From Candidatus Kapaibacterium sp. (GTDB lineage: Bacteria; Bacteroidota; Ignavibacteria; Kapaibacteriales; UBA2268): DNA of 34,596 nucleotides. Each line of letters opens with the position of its first letter. The first letter of the stretch is position 1. Below the pieces are notes generated by a model. That model did not search any database. It was not told the DNA's origin and saw only the letters and a list, made by a program, of their open reading frames with translations. Below are positions 16,822-26,014 of this stretch, in pieces. The stretch covers positions 1 through 34,596 of the forward strand of contig JAOABA010000048.1 of NCBI GenBank assembly GCA_026418625.1, given 5' to 3'. The position numbers and the translations under genes were made by a program.

Positions 16822-17115
16822 CTATTCGACAAACATTTTGAAATATTTTCTTAATTCTTCAATTTCTTTTGAAGAATCTGCGTCATCAGGCAGGAGTAGT
16901 CTTATTGTTTGATTTTGTTCAGAGCCTTTAATAGTGAATCTACCTTTAACTATGAGAGTAAAGAAAGGTTTAGGGAAAAAATCCTGATAAATCATTTTAC
17001 CTAATAATCCTAAATGGTAAATAAAACCTTTGGTAATGGGCTTTTCCAAAAGTAAATCCCAAACATTTTTACCTTCTAAGCAATCTTCTATTTTTTTTAC
17101 TTTTAAAATTTCCAT
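16822..17115 (-). CDS. small conserved-looking protein, unknown
   Basis: A 97-residue soluble protein without signal peptide or membrane segment, with mixed charged and hydrophobic pattern (KPFFTLIVKGRFTIKGSEQNQTIRLLL, then an acidic helix ending KYFKMFVE). I do not recognise the family. It is divergent from coaE and lies about 75 bp upstream of the CNNM-like gene on the same strand. Coding character is supported by a plain ATG start and protein-like composition, but not by any known domain. Confidence 0.5.
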   Translation of the reverse strand: MEILKVKKIEDCLEGKNVWDLLLEKPITKGFIYHLGLLGKMIYQDFFPKPFFTLIVKGRFTIKGSEQNQTIRLLLPDDADSSKEIEELRKYFKMFVE

Positions 17116-17212
17116 CGCATTGATAACGATTTTTTTATTAGCTTGTTTTGTATTTTCTCAAGTAAAGTAAGTTAATTATATTGTATTTGTTGTTAGGTAT
17201 AAATTGGAATTT
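17116..17212. promoter_or_regulatory. divergent promoter region upstream of coaE
   Basis: A 97-bp AT-rich gap lies between the divergent small unknown gene and coaE. It contains tatattgtatttg at about 17178-17190, a stretch that loosely resembles the TAnnTTTG -7 box of Bacteroidota promoters. The transcription start is not determinable from the sequence alone. Confidence 0.35.
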
Positions 17213-17815
17213 ATGCAGGTAATTGGAATAACAGGAGTAATTGGTTCAGGCAAAACAACCTTAGCCTCATTAATCGAGAAAGAAGGTTTTAAGGTGTTTT
17301 ATACTGATAATTTAGCAAAAGAGATTATCGAATCAGATGAGACAGTTCGAGCTAAATTAGTCAGCGAATTTGGAAAAGAAGTTTTTAAAGCTGACGGTCA
17401 ATTGAATTCAAATTATCTTGCTGAATTGGTTTTCAGTTCTGAAAGTGATGAAAATTTAGAAAAATTGAATAATATAATTCATCCCCCGGTAATTCAAAAA
17501 ATGATTGACATAACAAACAATTGCGAAAAGGCAGGCGATAAAATGATCTTTTTCGAGAGTGCATTAATTTTTGAAGCTGGTTTGGATGAAGGATTTGACT
17601 ATATTATCACCGTTGTTAGTGATATTGAAAAAACAATAGAACGTTTGGAACATAAGATGAATCGGGTTGATATTCTTAAAAGATTAGCTAAGCAAATACC
17701 TCAGGAAGAAAAGGCAAAGAATTCTGATTTTGTAATTGAAAATAACGGCTCAATTGAGGACTTAAAAAAATCAATAAAATTCATTTTGAATATTATTAAA
17801 AGCGATTTAAATTAA
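17213..17815 (+). CDS. coaE: dephospho-CoA kinase
   Basis: About 200 residues; phosphorylates dephospho-CoA in the last step of coenzyme A synthesis. The P-loop GVIGSGKTT lies at residues 8-16. YTDNLAKEI follows as the substrate-binding acidic stretch. INNIIHPPV-like sequence and the lid/CoA signature MNRVDILKRLAKQIPQEEKAKNSDFVIEN are typical of the family. I use the ATG at 17213; a TTG at 17204 is in frame and would add three residues. It opens a long plus-strand run; the following aldolase gene starts 28 bases after its stop with an aggag ribosome site. Confidence 0.92.
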   Translation: MQVIGITGVIGSGKTTLASLIEKEGFKVFYTDNLAKEIIESDETVRAKLVSEFGKEVFKADGQLNSNYLAELVFSSESDENLEKLNNIIHPPVIQKMIDITNNCEKAGDKMIFFESALIFEAGLDEGFDYIITVVSDIEKTIERLEHKMNRVDILKRLAKQIPQEEKAKNSDFVIENNGSIEDLKKSIKFILNIIKSDLN

Positions 17816-17843
17816 AAATTTTATTAATATATGAGGAGTAATA

Positions 17844-18515
17844 ATGCAGATTTACGTTGATACAGCTAATATTAATCACATTAGACATTGTTCTGAATTA
17901 GGTTTTATATCAGGAGTTACAACAAATCCAAGTTTATTGGCTAAAGAAGATCCATCGGTCGATATCAAGAAAAGAATTCTTGAGATTTATGATTTAATCG
18001 GTGGGCATTTATCAGTTGAGGTAAATTCTACTGATACAAATGGTATGATAGCCGAAGCTGAGGAGATATTGAGCTGGTTTCCAAAAGCGACTATCAAAAT
18101 ACCAATGATACCAGAAGGATTATCTGCCGTTAGAAAACTTTCAAATAGAGGAATACCAACAAATGTAACATTAATTTTCAGTGCTAATCAGGCAATAGCA
18201 GCTGCGAATGCCGGAGCAACTTATGTTTCAGTTTTTATGGGTCGTCTTGATGATATTTCATTTGATAGCGTTGGAGTATTGCAGGATATTTGTGAAATAT
18301 GGGATGTTCAAGATTATGATTCATTGATTATAGCTGCTTCTGTCAGAAATCCATTACACATAATTGAATCAGCAAGAGCCGGAGCTGATATTGCTACAGT
18401 TCCATATAATGTTATAATACAATCGTTAAAACATCCTTTGACAGATGCAGGTTTGGCTGCTTTTTTGAAGGATTATCAAAAAATGACTGATTTAAAAAGT
18501 AGTCTTAATAAATAG
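17844..18515 (+). CDS. fsa: fructose-6-phosphate aldolase / transaldolase-like
   Basis: A 223-residue TIM-barrel aldolase of the short transaldolase class (MipB/TalC/Fsa). The Schiff-base lysine is Lys85 in ATIKIPMIPEG, the same number as in FsaA. The start QIYVDTANINHI, GVTTNPSLL, NVTLIFSANQA, SVFMGRLDD and AASVRNPLHI are family signatures. Many bacterial members of this size act as genuine transaldolases in the pentose phosphate pathway rather than as aldolases, and sequence alone does not decide which. It sits between coaE and aat, close enough to be co-transcribed. Confidence 0.92.
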   Translation: MQIYVDTANINHIRHCSELGFISGVTTNPSLLAKEDPSVDIKKRILEIYDLIGGHLSVEVNSTDTNGMIAEAEEILSWFPKATIKIPMIPEGLSAVRKLSNRGIPTNVTLIFSANQAIAAANAGATYVSVFMGRLDDISFDSVGVLQDICEIWDVQDYDSLIIAASVRNPLHIIESARAGADIATVPYNVIIQSLKHPLTDAGLAAFLKDYQKMTDLKSSLNK

Positions 18516-18527
18516 TTTCTTGTTAAA

Positions 18528-19112
18528 TTGCTCGATCTTCTTGATTCGGATTTTTTAATAAGAGCATACAAAAACTCTTACTTTCCAATGGCTGAATCCG
18601 AAAGTGGTGAAATTTATATGCACTCTCCGGAAATCAGAGCCATTTTTCCTATATATGATATAAAAACTCCTAAAAATATAATTAAATTAGCCAAAAGGAA
18701 AATTTTTAGATGCACTATAAATTATGACTTCGAATATGTAATCAGAGAATGTGCTAATCGAGAAATAACTTGGATTAATGATATAATAATCGAATCATAC
18801 ATTAATTTACATAAATTAAAATATGCTCATTCGATAGAAACTTGGAAAGATAATAGAATTGTTGGAGGTTTATATGGCGTTTCTATAGGAGGCGCTTTTT
18901 TTGGGGAGTCAATGTTCTATAAAGAAAGTGATGCTTCTAAATTTGCATTCTATTTTTTAGTGGAATATTTAAGAAAAAGAGGCTTTTTATTGCTTGACAG
19001 TCAGTATATAAATAAATTTACTCAAGAACTTGGAGCAATTGAAATACCAAAAGTAGTTTATTTAAAAATTCTGGAAAAAGCTATAAATTTAAATTGTTCT
19101 TTTGTTGATTGA
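18528..19112 (+). CDS. aat: leucyl/phenylalanyl-tRNA-protein transferase
   Basis: A 194-residue enzyme that adds Leu or Phe to proteins with N-terminal Arg or Lys, marking them for ClpS/ClpAP degradation. Family signatures are present in order: NSYFPMAES, AHSIETWKDNRIVGGLYGVSIGGAFFGESMF, SKFAFYFLVEYLRKRGFLLLDSQ and FTQELGAIEIPK. The cysteine often found before Gln in the LLDCQ motif is serine here. The start is TTG and only a weak ribosome site is visible; the gene begins 12 bases after the aldolase stop, so coupling to upstream translation is plausible. ClpS and ClpA are not in the window. Confidence 0.92.
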   Translation: MLDLLDSDFLIRAYKNSYFPMAESESGEIYMHSPEIRAIFPIYDIKTPKNIIKLAKRKIFRCTINYDFEYVIRECANREITWINDIIIESYINLHKLKYAHSIETWKDNRIVGGLYGVSIGGAFFGESMFYKESDASKFAFYFLVEYLRKRGFLLLDSQYINKFTQELGAIEIPKVVYLKILEKAINLNCSFVD

Positions 19113-19176
19113 TTAAAATGTATTTGTTATATTGTATTTTATAATAATATTTTTTATGATTTGCTGGAAAAAAATA

Positions 19177-21045
19177 ATGAAATTAAGACCGGCAACTATA
19201 ATAATACTTGCAACATTATTTGCATTATCAGGTTGTGTTTTCAATAAGACTTTACCAAAACGAGTAATTTGTCCTGTTCCAGTTCAAGATTGTAAGCCTT
19301 CGAAATGGCAAGGCATCTCAATGGATACATCTTTGTCTTTCAGAAATGTAGCTGACTCTTTCTATGTTTTCGAAAAAGTAAAACAGATTAATACAGTAGA
19401 AGATGAATGGTGTTTGTCTTTCATTGATAAAAAGAAAGCTATTTTGACTTTTAACGATGAGAACGAACAGCGAATAATGATGGTCAGAATGATAAGTGAT
19501 AATCTTGCAAGAATTGAATCGGGAATGGGCTATAACCTCGAAGGAAGCATTGGTGTTATTTCAGCTAAAGGAAAAGATATTGTCTTTGCTGCCTCATATC
19601 CATTTGAGGATCCTGATTATTACATTGGTAATTCGGATCTTTATACTGCTGAATTGAAAGATAATATGTTAGTAAATATTAGAAACATTGGAACAAATAT
19701 TAATAGAAATCGGGTTAGTTGGGAGTCACACCCAAGTTTTTCACCTGATAAAAATGTTATTATTTTTTCGACAGATATCAATCCACTTAAAAGCACAGAC
19801 CTATGGTTTACAATTAAGATGCCCGACGGAAGCTGGAGCGACCCGATAAACTGCGGGAATAATATCAATACTGATTGTGATGAGATTACACCTTTTATTA
19901 CAAATGATGGTTCAAAGTTACTTTTTTCATCAAATGGTCACGAAACAGTTGGTGGATATGATATTTTTGAATCCGACATTTCTCCGGCATTTTGGCAAGC
20001 AATAAAAAAACTTGATTTTCAAGCCTTAAAAACTGGAGCTTTTTTTTCTAAGCCAAGAAACTTAAGACCACCACTTAATACTGAAGCTGATGAATTATTC
20101 CCGAGTTCTCCGGGTAGGATCGAGGATTTGTTGTATTATTCATCCAATCAATCAGCACAAATGAGCAAATCTATAATGGGAACTGGCGGTTTTGATATAT
20201 ATGTCCGGAGGAAAACTTATTCAGAGAAATATCTTGCGAGAACCGACCAAAAACCAAAACCCGACTTATCAATCAAAGTTGAAGAAAAAAAAGATATTAA
20301 AATCAAAGAGCCTGAGTATATACCACCTACATTCAAGCTGGAAGGAACAGTCTATAACGCAGAGACAAAGGAAGCAATTCCAGACGCTAATATAACAGTA
20401 AGGGAAATTAAGCAGGTTGATTTACTTAAAGAGCGGGAACTTGAAATCACGGCTGAAGGGAAAGATATCTTTTTTGATGCATTCAAGACAAAGTCTGATA
20501 GTAAAGGAAAATATAGTGTGGAACTTGAAAAAGACAAAGATTTTGAAGTTACCGCTGAGGCTGGTGATTTGTTTTTCGACTCATTTAAGATTAGAGTTGA
20601 TAAAGATGACACAACATCTGTCATAAAAAAAGACTTTTTTGTTCCTGCTCAATTGACTTTAAGAATTAACTTTCCAACAGATGTTTATAATGCTCCATAC
20701 AAGTATGCACTTGATTCCAACGGTGTTGAAACCAATCAGACTTGGAGAGAAGCAATTGATTTGTTAGCAAAAAATTTACTTCAAACAACTGAAAAAGTCG
20801 AAAAGCTGATTTTAATTGGACATACCGATGATGCGGGTTCCGAAGCATATAATTTAAGATTGGGTCAGAATAGAGTGAATTTTATAATCGAACAATTAGT
20901 CAGGAGAGGAGTTCCTCGTGAAAAACTTGAAGGAAGATCTGCCGGAGAGTCTGAATTACTTGAACGTGCTGAAGGTGAAAGCTTACCAGCTTGGAGAAAA
21001 CGCTGTCGCCGTGTTGAATTACAAAAAGTTCTGAAGAAGGATTGA
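19177..21045 (+). CDS. PD40/OmpA-family outer-membrane lipoprotein
   Basis: A 622-residue lipoprotein, starting at the ATG at 19177, which gives a classical signal with LSGC and Cys20. Residues of about 160-290 contain WD40-like PD40 repeats (HPSFSPDKNVIIFSTD, TPFITNDGSKLLFSSNG), and a further block near 300-340. Residues of about 380-480 form a carboxypeptidase-regulatory-like beta domain (LEGTVYNAETKEAIPDANITV). Within it a 15-residue block repeats: 423-437 and 457-471. The C-terminal OmpA peptidoglycan-binding domain carries IGHTDDAG at 547-554 and NLRLGQNRV. It probably ties the outer membrane to peptidoglycan. Its stop overlaps the region just upstream of the PBP1A start, hinting at coupling. 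Confidence 0.85.
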   Translation: MKLRPATIIILATLFALSGCVFNKTLPKRVICPVPVQDCKPSKWQGISMDTSLSFRNVADSFYVFEKVKQINTVEDEWCLSFIDKKKAILTFNDENEQRIMMVRMISDNLARIESGMGYNLEGSIGVISAKGKDIVFAASYPFEDPDYYIGNSDLYTAELKDNMLVNIRNIGTNINRNRVSWESHPSFSPDKNVIIFSTDINPLKSTDLWFTIKMPDGSWSDPINCGNNINTDCDEITPFITNDGSKLLFSSNGHETVGGYDIFESDISPAFWQAIKKLDFQALKTGAFFSKPRNLRPPLNTEADELFPSSPGRIEDLLYYSSNQSAQMSKSIMGTGGFDIYVRRKTYSEKYLARTDQKPKPDLSIKVEEKKDIKIKEPEYIPPTFKLEGTVYNAETKEAIPDANITVREIKQVDLLKERELEITAEGKDIFFDAFKTKSDSKGKYSVELEKDKDFEVTAEAGDLFFDSFKIRVDKDDTTSVIKKDFFVPAQLTLRINFPTDVYNAPYKYALDSNGVETNQTWREAIDLLAKNLLQTTEKVEKLILIGHTDDAGSEAYNLRLGQNRVNFIIEQLVRRGVPREKLEGRSAGESELLERAEGESLPAWRKRCRRVELQKVLKKD

Positions 21046-21047
21046 TA

Positions 21048-23276
21048 ATGAATCCATTAAAATTTCTCATAATCCTTGTCATTAGTTTTGTATTTCTCAT
21101 TGTTATTGGGGGTATCTATTTTTATACAACGATAGCTTGGGGATTGCCATCTTTTGAAACACTCGAAAATCCAAAGCAGGATTATGCAACTCAGGTTCTC
21201 AGCAGTGATGGAGTTCTTTTAGACCATATTTATAGGCAAAGGAGAGTTGTTTTACCATTTGACAGTATCCCTTCAAATTTTATTAATGCATTGATAGCTA
21301 CAGAGGACAAAGATTTTTATAGCCATTGGGGTGTTTATGCAAGAAGAATTCTAAATGCTACAATAAAGAACTTGCTGTCAATGAGATTAAAGGAAGGAAG
21401 CTCCACTTTAACAATGCAATTAGCAAGGAATTTATTTTTCACTCACGAAGTATCTATTGAGAGAAAATTAAAAGAAGCTGTAACAGCGGTCCTGCTCGAA
21501 AAAACTTTCACCAAAAAAGAAATACTTGAAATGTATATCAACACTGTGGGTTTTGGACGCGGGACATACGGACTTCAAGTTGCTTCAAAAGTATATTTTG
21601 ATAAAGAACCAAAAGAACTTACACTTTCCGAATGTGCTTTTCTTGTAGCCTTACTAAAAGCTCCTGAGCATTATAATGGTTTAATAAATTACGAAAAAGC
21701 CATAGAAAGAAGGAACTTAGTTCTTTCTCTAATGAAAGAACAGGGTTATATATCAGAATATGACTATATTAAAGCTGTAGATGTTCCTATTATTTTTGCA
21801 AAAACAAATATTTATCGAAAGCCATCAAATTTGATTGCTCCACATTTTGTAGAAATGGTTAGAACTCAACAATCAAAAGAACTATCTTTAAAGAATTATG
21901 ACATTTATAGTGATGGTCTAATTATTAAAACAACCCTCAATTCAAAAATCCAGCTTTATGCTAAGCAATCAGTAGAAGAGCATTTGAAAATTTTTCAGAA
22001 TACCTTTAATAGAAGTTTTAATTGGAGTAAAAATACAAAACTACTTGAAGATTTGGTTTCGAAAGCTGTTAAAAACTATCCAAAATATTTTAATTTATCT
22101 GAATCAGAGAAAATTGAACTTGAAAGGAAATTGAAAAGGAACAAAAACTTTGTTGACTCAGTTAAAAATGTTGCAACTACAATTCAGGTTGGGGTTGTTG
22201 TTCTTGATGCCACTACTGGTGAAATACTTGCAATGGTTGGAGCATCCCCAAAATTTATGGAGGACCACCCAGATTCAAAATACTCTTTAAATCACGTAAC
22301 ACAAATAAAAAGGCAGCCCGGATCTGCTTTCAAACCCTTTGTTTATGCCGCAGCTTTGGATGATGGTTTGGATATTAATTCTCAAGTGGAATGTGGTCCT
22401 TTCTCTTATAGGTTGCCAACTGGAGAAGTATGGTCGCCTCGTGGCTTTAGTGATTGCGAACCGGGACAAACAGTCTCTCTTGCAAGGGGTTTAGCAGCCT
22501 CGATTAATACAGTTGCTGCAAGATTAATTACAGAATATACAACACCGGACAAAGTGATAACAATTGCACGAAGGATGGGGATAGAATCGCAATTAAGACC
22601 CTTCCCGGCTTTAAGTTTAGGGGCTGCTGGAGAAGTTTCACCTTATGAAATGGCAGCTGCATTTACGGGTTTTGCAAATGAAGGAACCAGTGTTACTCCT
22701 TATTATTTGAACTCAATAGAAGATCAGCTGGGAAATATTGTTTCAACACCTAAAATTAAATCATATCAAAGGGATGCTTTAAAACCTGAAATTGCTCAAA
22801 AAATGACCAAATTAATGATGGGGGTTGTTAATGGTGGAACAGGTTATGAGGTAAAAAAATATCTTACAAACTGTGAGGCAGCTGGTAAAACCGGCACAAC
22901 AAATGATTATGCTGATGCTTGGTTTGTTGGTTATACTCCACAGCTTGTTTGTGCTGTTTGGGTTGGTTTTGACGATAGAAGAATAACATTCACTGGCGAT
23001 TATGCCTATGCAAGTAAAGCAGCAGCACCTATTTTTGGGCGAATTATGGCTAAAATATATAGTGACCCACAGCTACCATATAAGCAGAGAAAATTTGTTT
23101 TTCCTTTTGCAGAAAATCCTGATTCAATAATTTCTTTTAATAATGTTTCAACAGATAAAAATTGGGGAAAAACAAATAGAGATTTTGTTCCAGCTCATCC
23201 AAAGAAATTATTTACTGAAATTAATAAGTATTATAATAAAGCATTATTTCTTAAACCGAAAGAAAATGTATTATGA
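21048..23276 (+). CDS. penicillin-binding protein 1A (bifunctional glycosyltransferase/transpeptidase)
   Basis: A 742-residue class A PBP that polymerises and cross-links peptidoglycan. A single membrane anchor spans about residues 5-28. The GT51 domain has catalytic Glu86 in ATEDKDFYSHWGV, GSSTLTMQLARN at 118-129, and KLKEAVTAVLLEK. The transpeptidase has SAFK (Ser426, Lys429), SIN at 485-487 and KTGTT from Lys614. All active-site motifs are intact. The ATG at 21048 sits 2 bases after the previous stop with a gaagaagga ribosome site; an in-frame TTG two codons earlier is less likely. The next gene overlaps by 4 bp (ATGA). Confidence 0.93.
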   Translation: MNPLKFLIILVISFVFLIVIGGIYFYTTIAWGLPSFETLENPKQDYATQVLSSDGVLLDHIYRQRRVVLPFDSIPSNFINALIATEDKDFYSHWGVYARRILNATIKNLLSMRLKEGSSTLTMQLARNLFFTHEVSIERKLKEAVTAVLLEKTFTKKEILEMYINTVGFGRGTYGLQVASKVYFDKEPKELTLSECAFLVALLKAPEHYNGLINYEKAIERRNLVLSLMKEQGYISEYDYIKAVDVPIIFAKTNIYRKPSNLIAPHFVEMVRTQQSKELSLKNYDIYSDGLIIKTTLNSKIQLYAKQSVEEHLKIFQNTFNRSFNWSKNTKLLEDLVSKAVKNYPKYFNLSESEKIELERKLKRNKNFVDSVKNVATTIQVGVVVLDATTGEILAMVGASPKFMEDHPDSKYSLNHVTQIKRQPGSAFKPFVYAAALDDGLDINSQVECGPFSYRLPTGEVWSPRGFSDCEPGQTVSLARGLAASINTVAARLITEYTTPDKVITIARRMGIESQLRPFPALSLGAAGEVSPYEMAAAFTGFANEGTSVTPYYLNSIEDQLGNIVSTPKIKSYQRDALKPEIAQKMTKLMMGVVNGGTGYEVKKYLTNCEAAGKTGTTNDYADAWFVGYTPQLVCAVWVGFDDRRITFTGDYAYASKAAAPIFGRIMAKIYSDPQLPYKQRKFVFPFAENPDSIISFNNVSTDKNWGKTNRDFVPAHPKKLFTEINKYYNKALFLKPKENVL

Positions 23277-23932
23277 AATTTGATTTAAAATTTGACAATA
23301 GCGATATTTTAGAAATTGGGAGTATTTTTTGCATTGGAAGCAATTATTCAAAACATATTAGAGAGATGGGCGGTGTAAAACCCGAGAATCCTGTTATTTT
23401 TCTTAAACCACGAGCTGCTTATTTAGAAAATGGTGGAACGATTAAAATCCCTGAATTTTCGAATTTATGCCATCACGAATTAGAATTAGTTGTTATAATT
23501 GGTGAACACTGTTCAAACATCAATAAAAACGATGCTTACAAATATATAGCTGGATATGCTGTTGGAATTGATGTAACTTTAAGAGACATACAAAACATAG
23601 CCAAGCAAAAGGGACAGCCTTGGGCAGTGGCTAAAGGTTTTGTAACATCAGCTCCGATTTCTATGGTAGTTTCTTCTTCTCATTTTAACAATCAAATACC
23701 ATACTTTGATTTGTTATTATCAGTAAATGGCGAATTAAGGCAAAAAGCAAATACTTCAGAGATGGAGCGTTCAGTTGCTGAACTTATTGAATATCTATCA
23801 AAAGTTTTTACATTAAATAGGGGAGATTGTATTTTTACGGGTACCCCCGAAGGTGTTGGGCAAATTAAAAGTGGAGACAAACTTCTTGCTGAACTCGTTG
23901 GTTTCACTAAACTCGAAATAAATGTTGAATAA
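23273..23932 (+). CDS. fumarylacetoacetate hydrolase (FAH) family enzyme
   Basis: A 219-residue FAH-fold protein of the short, FAHD1/YcgM-like type. Family marks: FCIGSNYSKHIREMG at the start, PVIFLKPRAAY, the metal-binding HHELELVVIIG, AGYAVGIDVTLRDIQ, KGQPWAVAKGF and FTGTPEGVGQIKSGD near the end. These enzymes act on acylpyruvates, oxaloacetate or related keto acids with a divalent metal; oxaloacetate tautomerase or decarboxylase is one known role. The exact substrate is not readable. Its ATG overlaps the PBP1A stop (ATGA), so it is translationally coupled to a cell-wall gene with no obvious functional link. Confidence 0.88.
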   Translation: MKFDLKFDNSDILEIGSIFCIGSNYSKHIREMGGVKPENPVIFLKPRAAYLENGGTIKIPEFSNLCHHELELVVIIGEHCSNINKNDAYKYIAGYAVGIDVTLRDIQNIAKQKGQPWAVAKGFVTSAPISMVVSSSHFNNQIPYFDLLLSVNGELRQKANTSEMERSVAELIEYLSKVFTLNRGDCIFTGTPEGVGQIKSGDKLLAELVGFTKLEINVE

Positions 23933-23961
23933 AAATAAAATTTATTATACAAGATGAAATT

Positions 23962-25350
23962 ATGAGAACAAAAATTATACTAATCGCAGGAATCATCCTT
24001 TCAACTGTATTAAGCAGTTGTGTGAGTATAATGACAAGGACCGAAACAGATATTCATACTATTTCGGAACGGGATACAGTTTTTTCTTACGAACAAAAAA
24101 ATGCTCCGGGAAATCAGGATATGGGGGTTGTTTATCCCTCATCAAGAACATTCAAATCTGAAAGAAGGCTATATCAAAGGGATAGTATTGTTGAGAGAAA
24201 ATACCCAGATTTCATCAGGCTTGGTGTCTTTGAAAGTGTAGGATTAATTGGAACAGGTTCAGGGGAAAGTTCTTATGGAACAGGTATGTTTGGTATATTT
24301 CCCGATTTTGTAAATCTTCGGTCAGATTATAGAGGAGATACCGGAAAACTATTCAGTGGCGGTATTTACAGAATTGGAGTTGGTGAATGGAGATTACGTT
24401 GGTTCAAAGATGCAGCTAATTGGACTATAGGCACATCAATGATAGAATTTTTGATACCTTCAGCAAAGAAACAAAATACTTTATCGAGTATTTTTCCTCT
24501 GTATCTTCGTAAAAGATATTATTTGAGAGAAGAGATTCCTTACATAGCATTAGTTCCAACATTAGGTATAGGCTGGTATCCATCTCAATATGTTAATTTA
24601 TCAGGTTCTATAGATATTGGTTCTTTAGGAGGATTAAATTTAAGAGCTTATGCAGGTTTAGCTGCAGGCGTTAACTCAAAGGAAGCATATCAAGTAAGAA
24701 TGAGCAATGAAAGTGATAAAAGCCATACCTCTGTATTTCCATATTTCGGTCTTGGTATATCTTTTTTGGATTTTGTTAATATAGTTCCTGAAACATATAG
24801 GGAATGGAAAGATCACGAACATTCCTCTTGGAATATTGGACTTGTTCAGGCATCATTGATTGCTGCTGGAGCCGACTCATCTGCAGTTGCTCAAAATTCT
24901 GAGACAAAAATATTCACAGGATTTATTTTTAAAATAGCTAATGCTTCAGTGGCACTCCCAATTTTGAATAATCAGTTATATTTAGGGACATCACTTGCTA
25001 ATTTTGTTGTGCTTGGATTCAATGAATGGGGGATTGGTATATTACCTTTCAGGCTTGGATATTGGCAAACTATTATAGCTGATGAATTGTCAACCGAACC
25101 ATTTATTGAATATAATTATTATCCCTCTAATTTCCTTCATATTGGTAACAGAGTAAATCTAAGGATTAGTGATTTTCTGAATATAGGGTTGGTTATGGGC
25201 TTTGCATCAGGTGAGACATCAATGGGTATAGGTTCGGATATTACAAGTCAATATGGACCACCTATAAGTTTTTCAAGAGCTTATTTTGGTGTTAGCGTTG
25301 GTATTAGCGATAGAATATTTTTCCCAGAGGAATTGCGATACAACAGATAA
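23962..25350 (+). CDS. lipoprotein, probable beta-barrel-like envelope protein, unknown
   Basis: A 462-residue protein with signal sequence and lipobox LSSC (Cys20). The body is rich in Gly, aromatic residues and alternating hydrophobic patterns (LGIGWYPSQYVNLSGSIDIGSLGGLNLRAYAGLA, FIEYNYYPSNFLHIGNRVNLRI), suggesting outer-membrane beta structure, though a lipid-anchored barrel is unusual. I recognise no family. It is followed 16 bases later by another lipoprotein gene; both may be co-transcribed with the PBP1A-FAH pair upstream. Confidence 0.6.
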   Translation: MRTKIILIAGIILSTVLSSCVSIMTRTETDIHTISERDTVFSYEQKNAPGNQDMGVVYPSSRTFKSERRLYQRDSIVERKYPDFIRLGVFESVGLIGTGSGESSYGTGMFGIFPDFVNLRSDYRGDTGKLFSGGIYRIGVGEWRLRWFKDAANWTIGTSMIEFLIPSAKKQNTLSSIFPLYLRKRYYLREEIPYIALVPTLGIGWYPSQYVNLSGSIDIGSLGGLNLRAYAGLAAGVNSKEAYQVRMSNESDKSHTSVFPYFGLGISFLDFVNIVPETYREWKDHEHSSWNIGLVQASLIAAGADSSAVAQNSETKIFTGFIFKIANASVALPILNNQLYLGTSLANFVVLGFNEWGIGILPFRLGYWQTIIADELSTEPFIEYNYYPSNFLHIGNRVNLRISDFLNIGLVMGFASGETSMGIGSDITSQYGPPISFSRAYFGVSVGISDRIFFPEELRYNR

Positions 25351-25366
25351 TTACTAAGGTGAAATT

Positions 25367-25996
25367 ATGAGAATCGTAATAAATTTTTTAATAATTAGTT
25401 TCATTTTTTTCGGATGTCATCCCGATAGATTTTCTTTGAATAAAAGGGATGATAATCGAATCGAAGGTTTCATTATGAGTCCAGATTTCGAAAAAGTGGA
25501 AATTACAGCAGATAATGAATTAGTTCTTTATGAAGGAGCTTTTATTTCATTGAGAACATTGGGTTTGACACAGCTTTTTGCCGATTTTACCGTAACTTTA
25601 ATAAATGGTGAAGGTTTAACTTTTTATTTTCGCACTGTTCAAAATAATTTTCCAAATCAACCATTCATAAAATTTGATTATACTACACAAGGATGTTCAG
25701 TAAGCGAAAATGACCGGCAAATAATTACTGTGGACTCTATTAAAGCTAAAATCAAAGAACCTTCGAGAATAAGAATAATTAACGACGGAAAGCTTGTTAC
25801 TATAACTGTTGATTGCGATACGGTGTATTATGGAAAGACTCAATTGAATGCTACAGAGTATGTTCTAATCAAACCAGTTGAGGAAAGTAGAGCGCTTTTA
25901 TCAGGAATATTTTTTAATGATGTTATAACAGTAAATGAGGAAATCAGGGAATCAATAATATACGAAAGCACCCGAAAAGGGATAAAACAGAGATAA
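25367..25996 (+). CDS. lipoprotein, possible jelly-roll (LamG-like) domain
   Basis: A 209-residue predicted lipoprotein: hydrophobic residues 4-16 and lipobox FFGC with Cys17. Residues of about 30-180 are beta-rich (LVLYEGAFISLRTLGL, GEGLTFYFRTVQNN, PSRIRIINDGKLVTITVDCDTVYYGKT), a pattern that recalls concanavalin-like jelly rolls such as LamG or DUF1080. This is a weak, pattern-level resemblance. It sits 16 bases after another lipoprotein gene and just upstream of the flagellin promoter. Confidence 0.55.
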   Translation: MRIVINFLIISFIFFGCHPDRFSLNKRDDNRIEGFIMSPDFEKVEITADNELVLYEGAFISLRTLGLTQLFADFTVTLINGEGLTFYFRTVQNNFPNQPFIKFDYTTQGCSVSENDRQIITVDSIKAKIKEPSRIRIINDGKLVTITVDCDTVYYGKTQLNATEYVLIKPVEESRALLSGIFFNDVITVNEEIRESIIYESTRKGIKQR

Positions 25997-26014
25997 AAAA
26001 AATTAAAACATAAT

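Noticed and set aside
20352-20624. 90-codon minus-strand frame
   Set aside because: Shadow of the OmpA-type lipoprotein gene; low-complexity Ser-rich translation.
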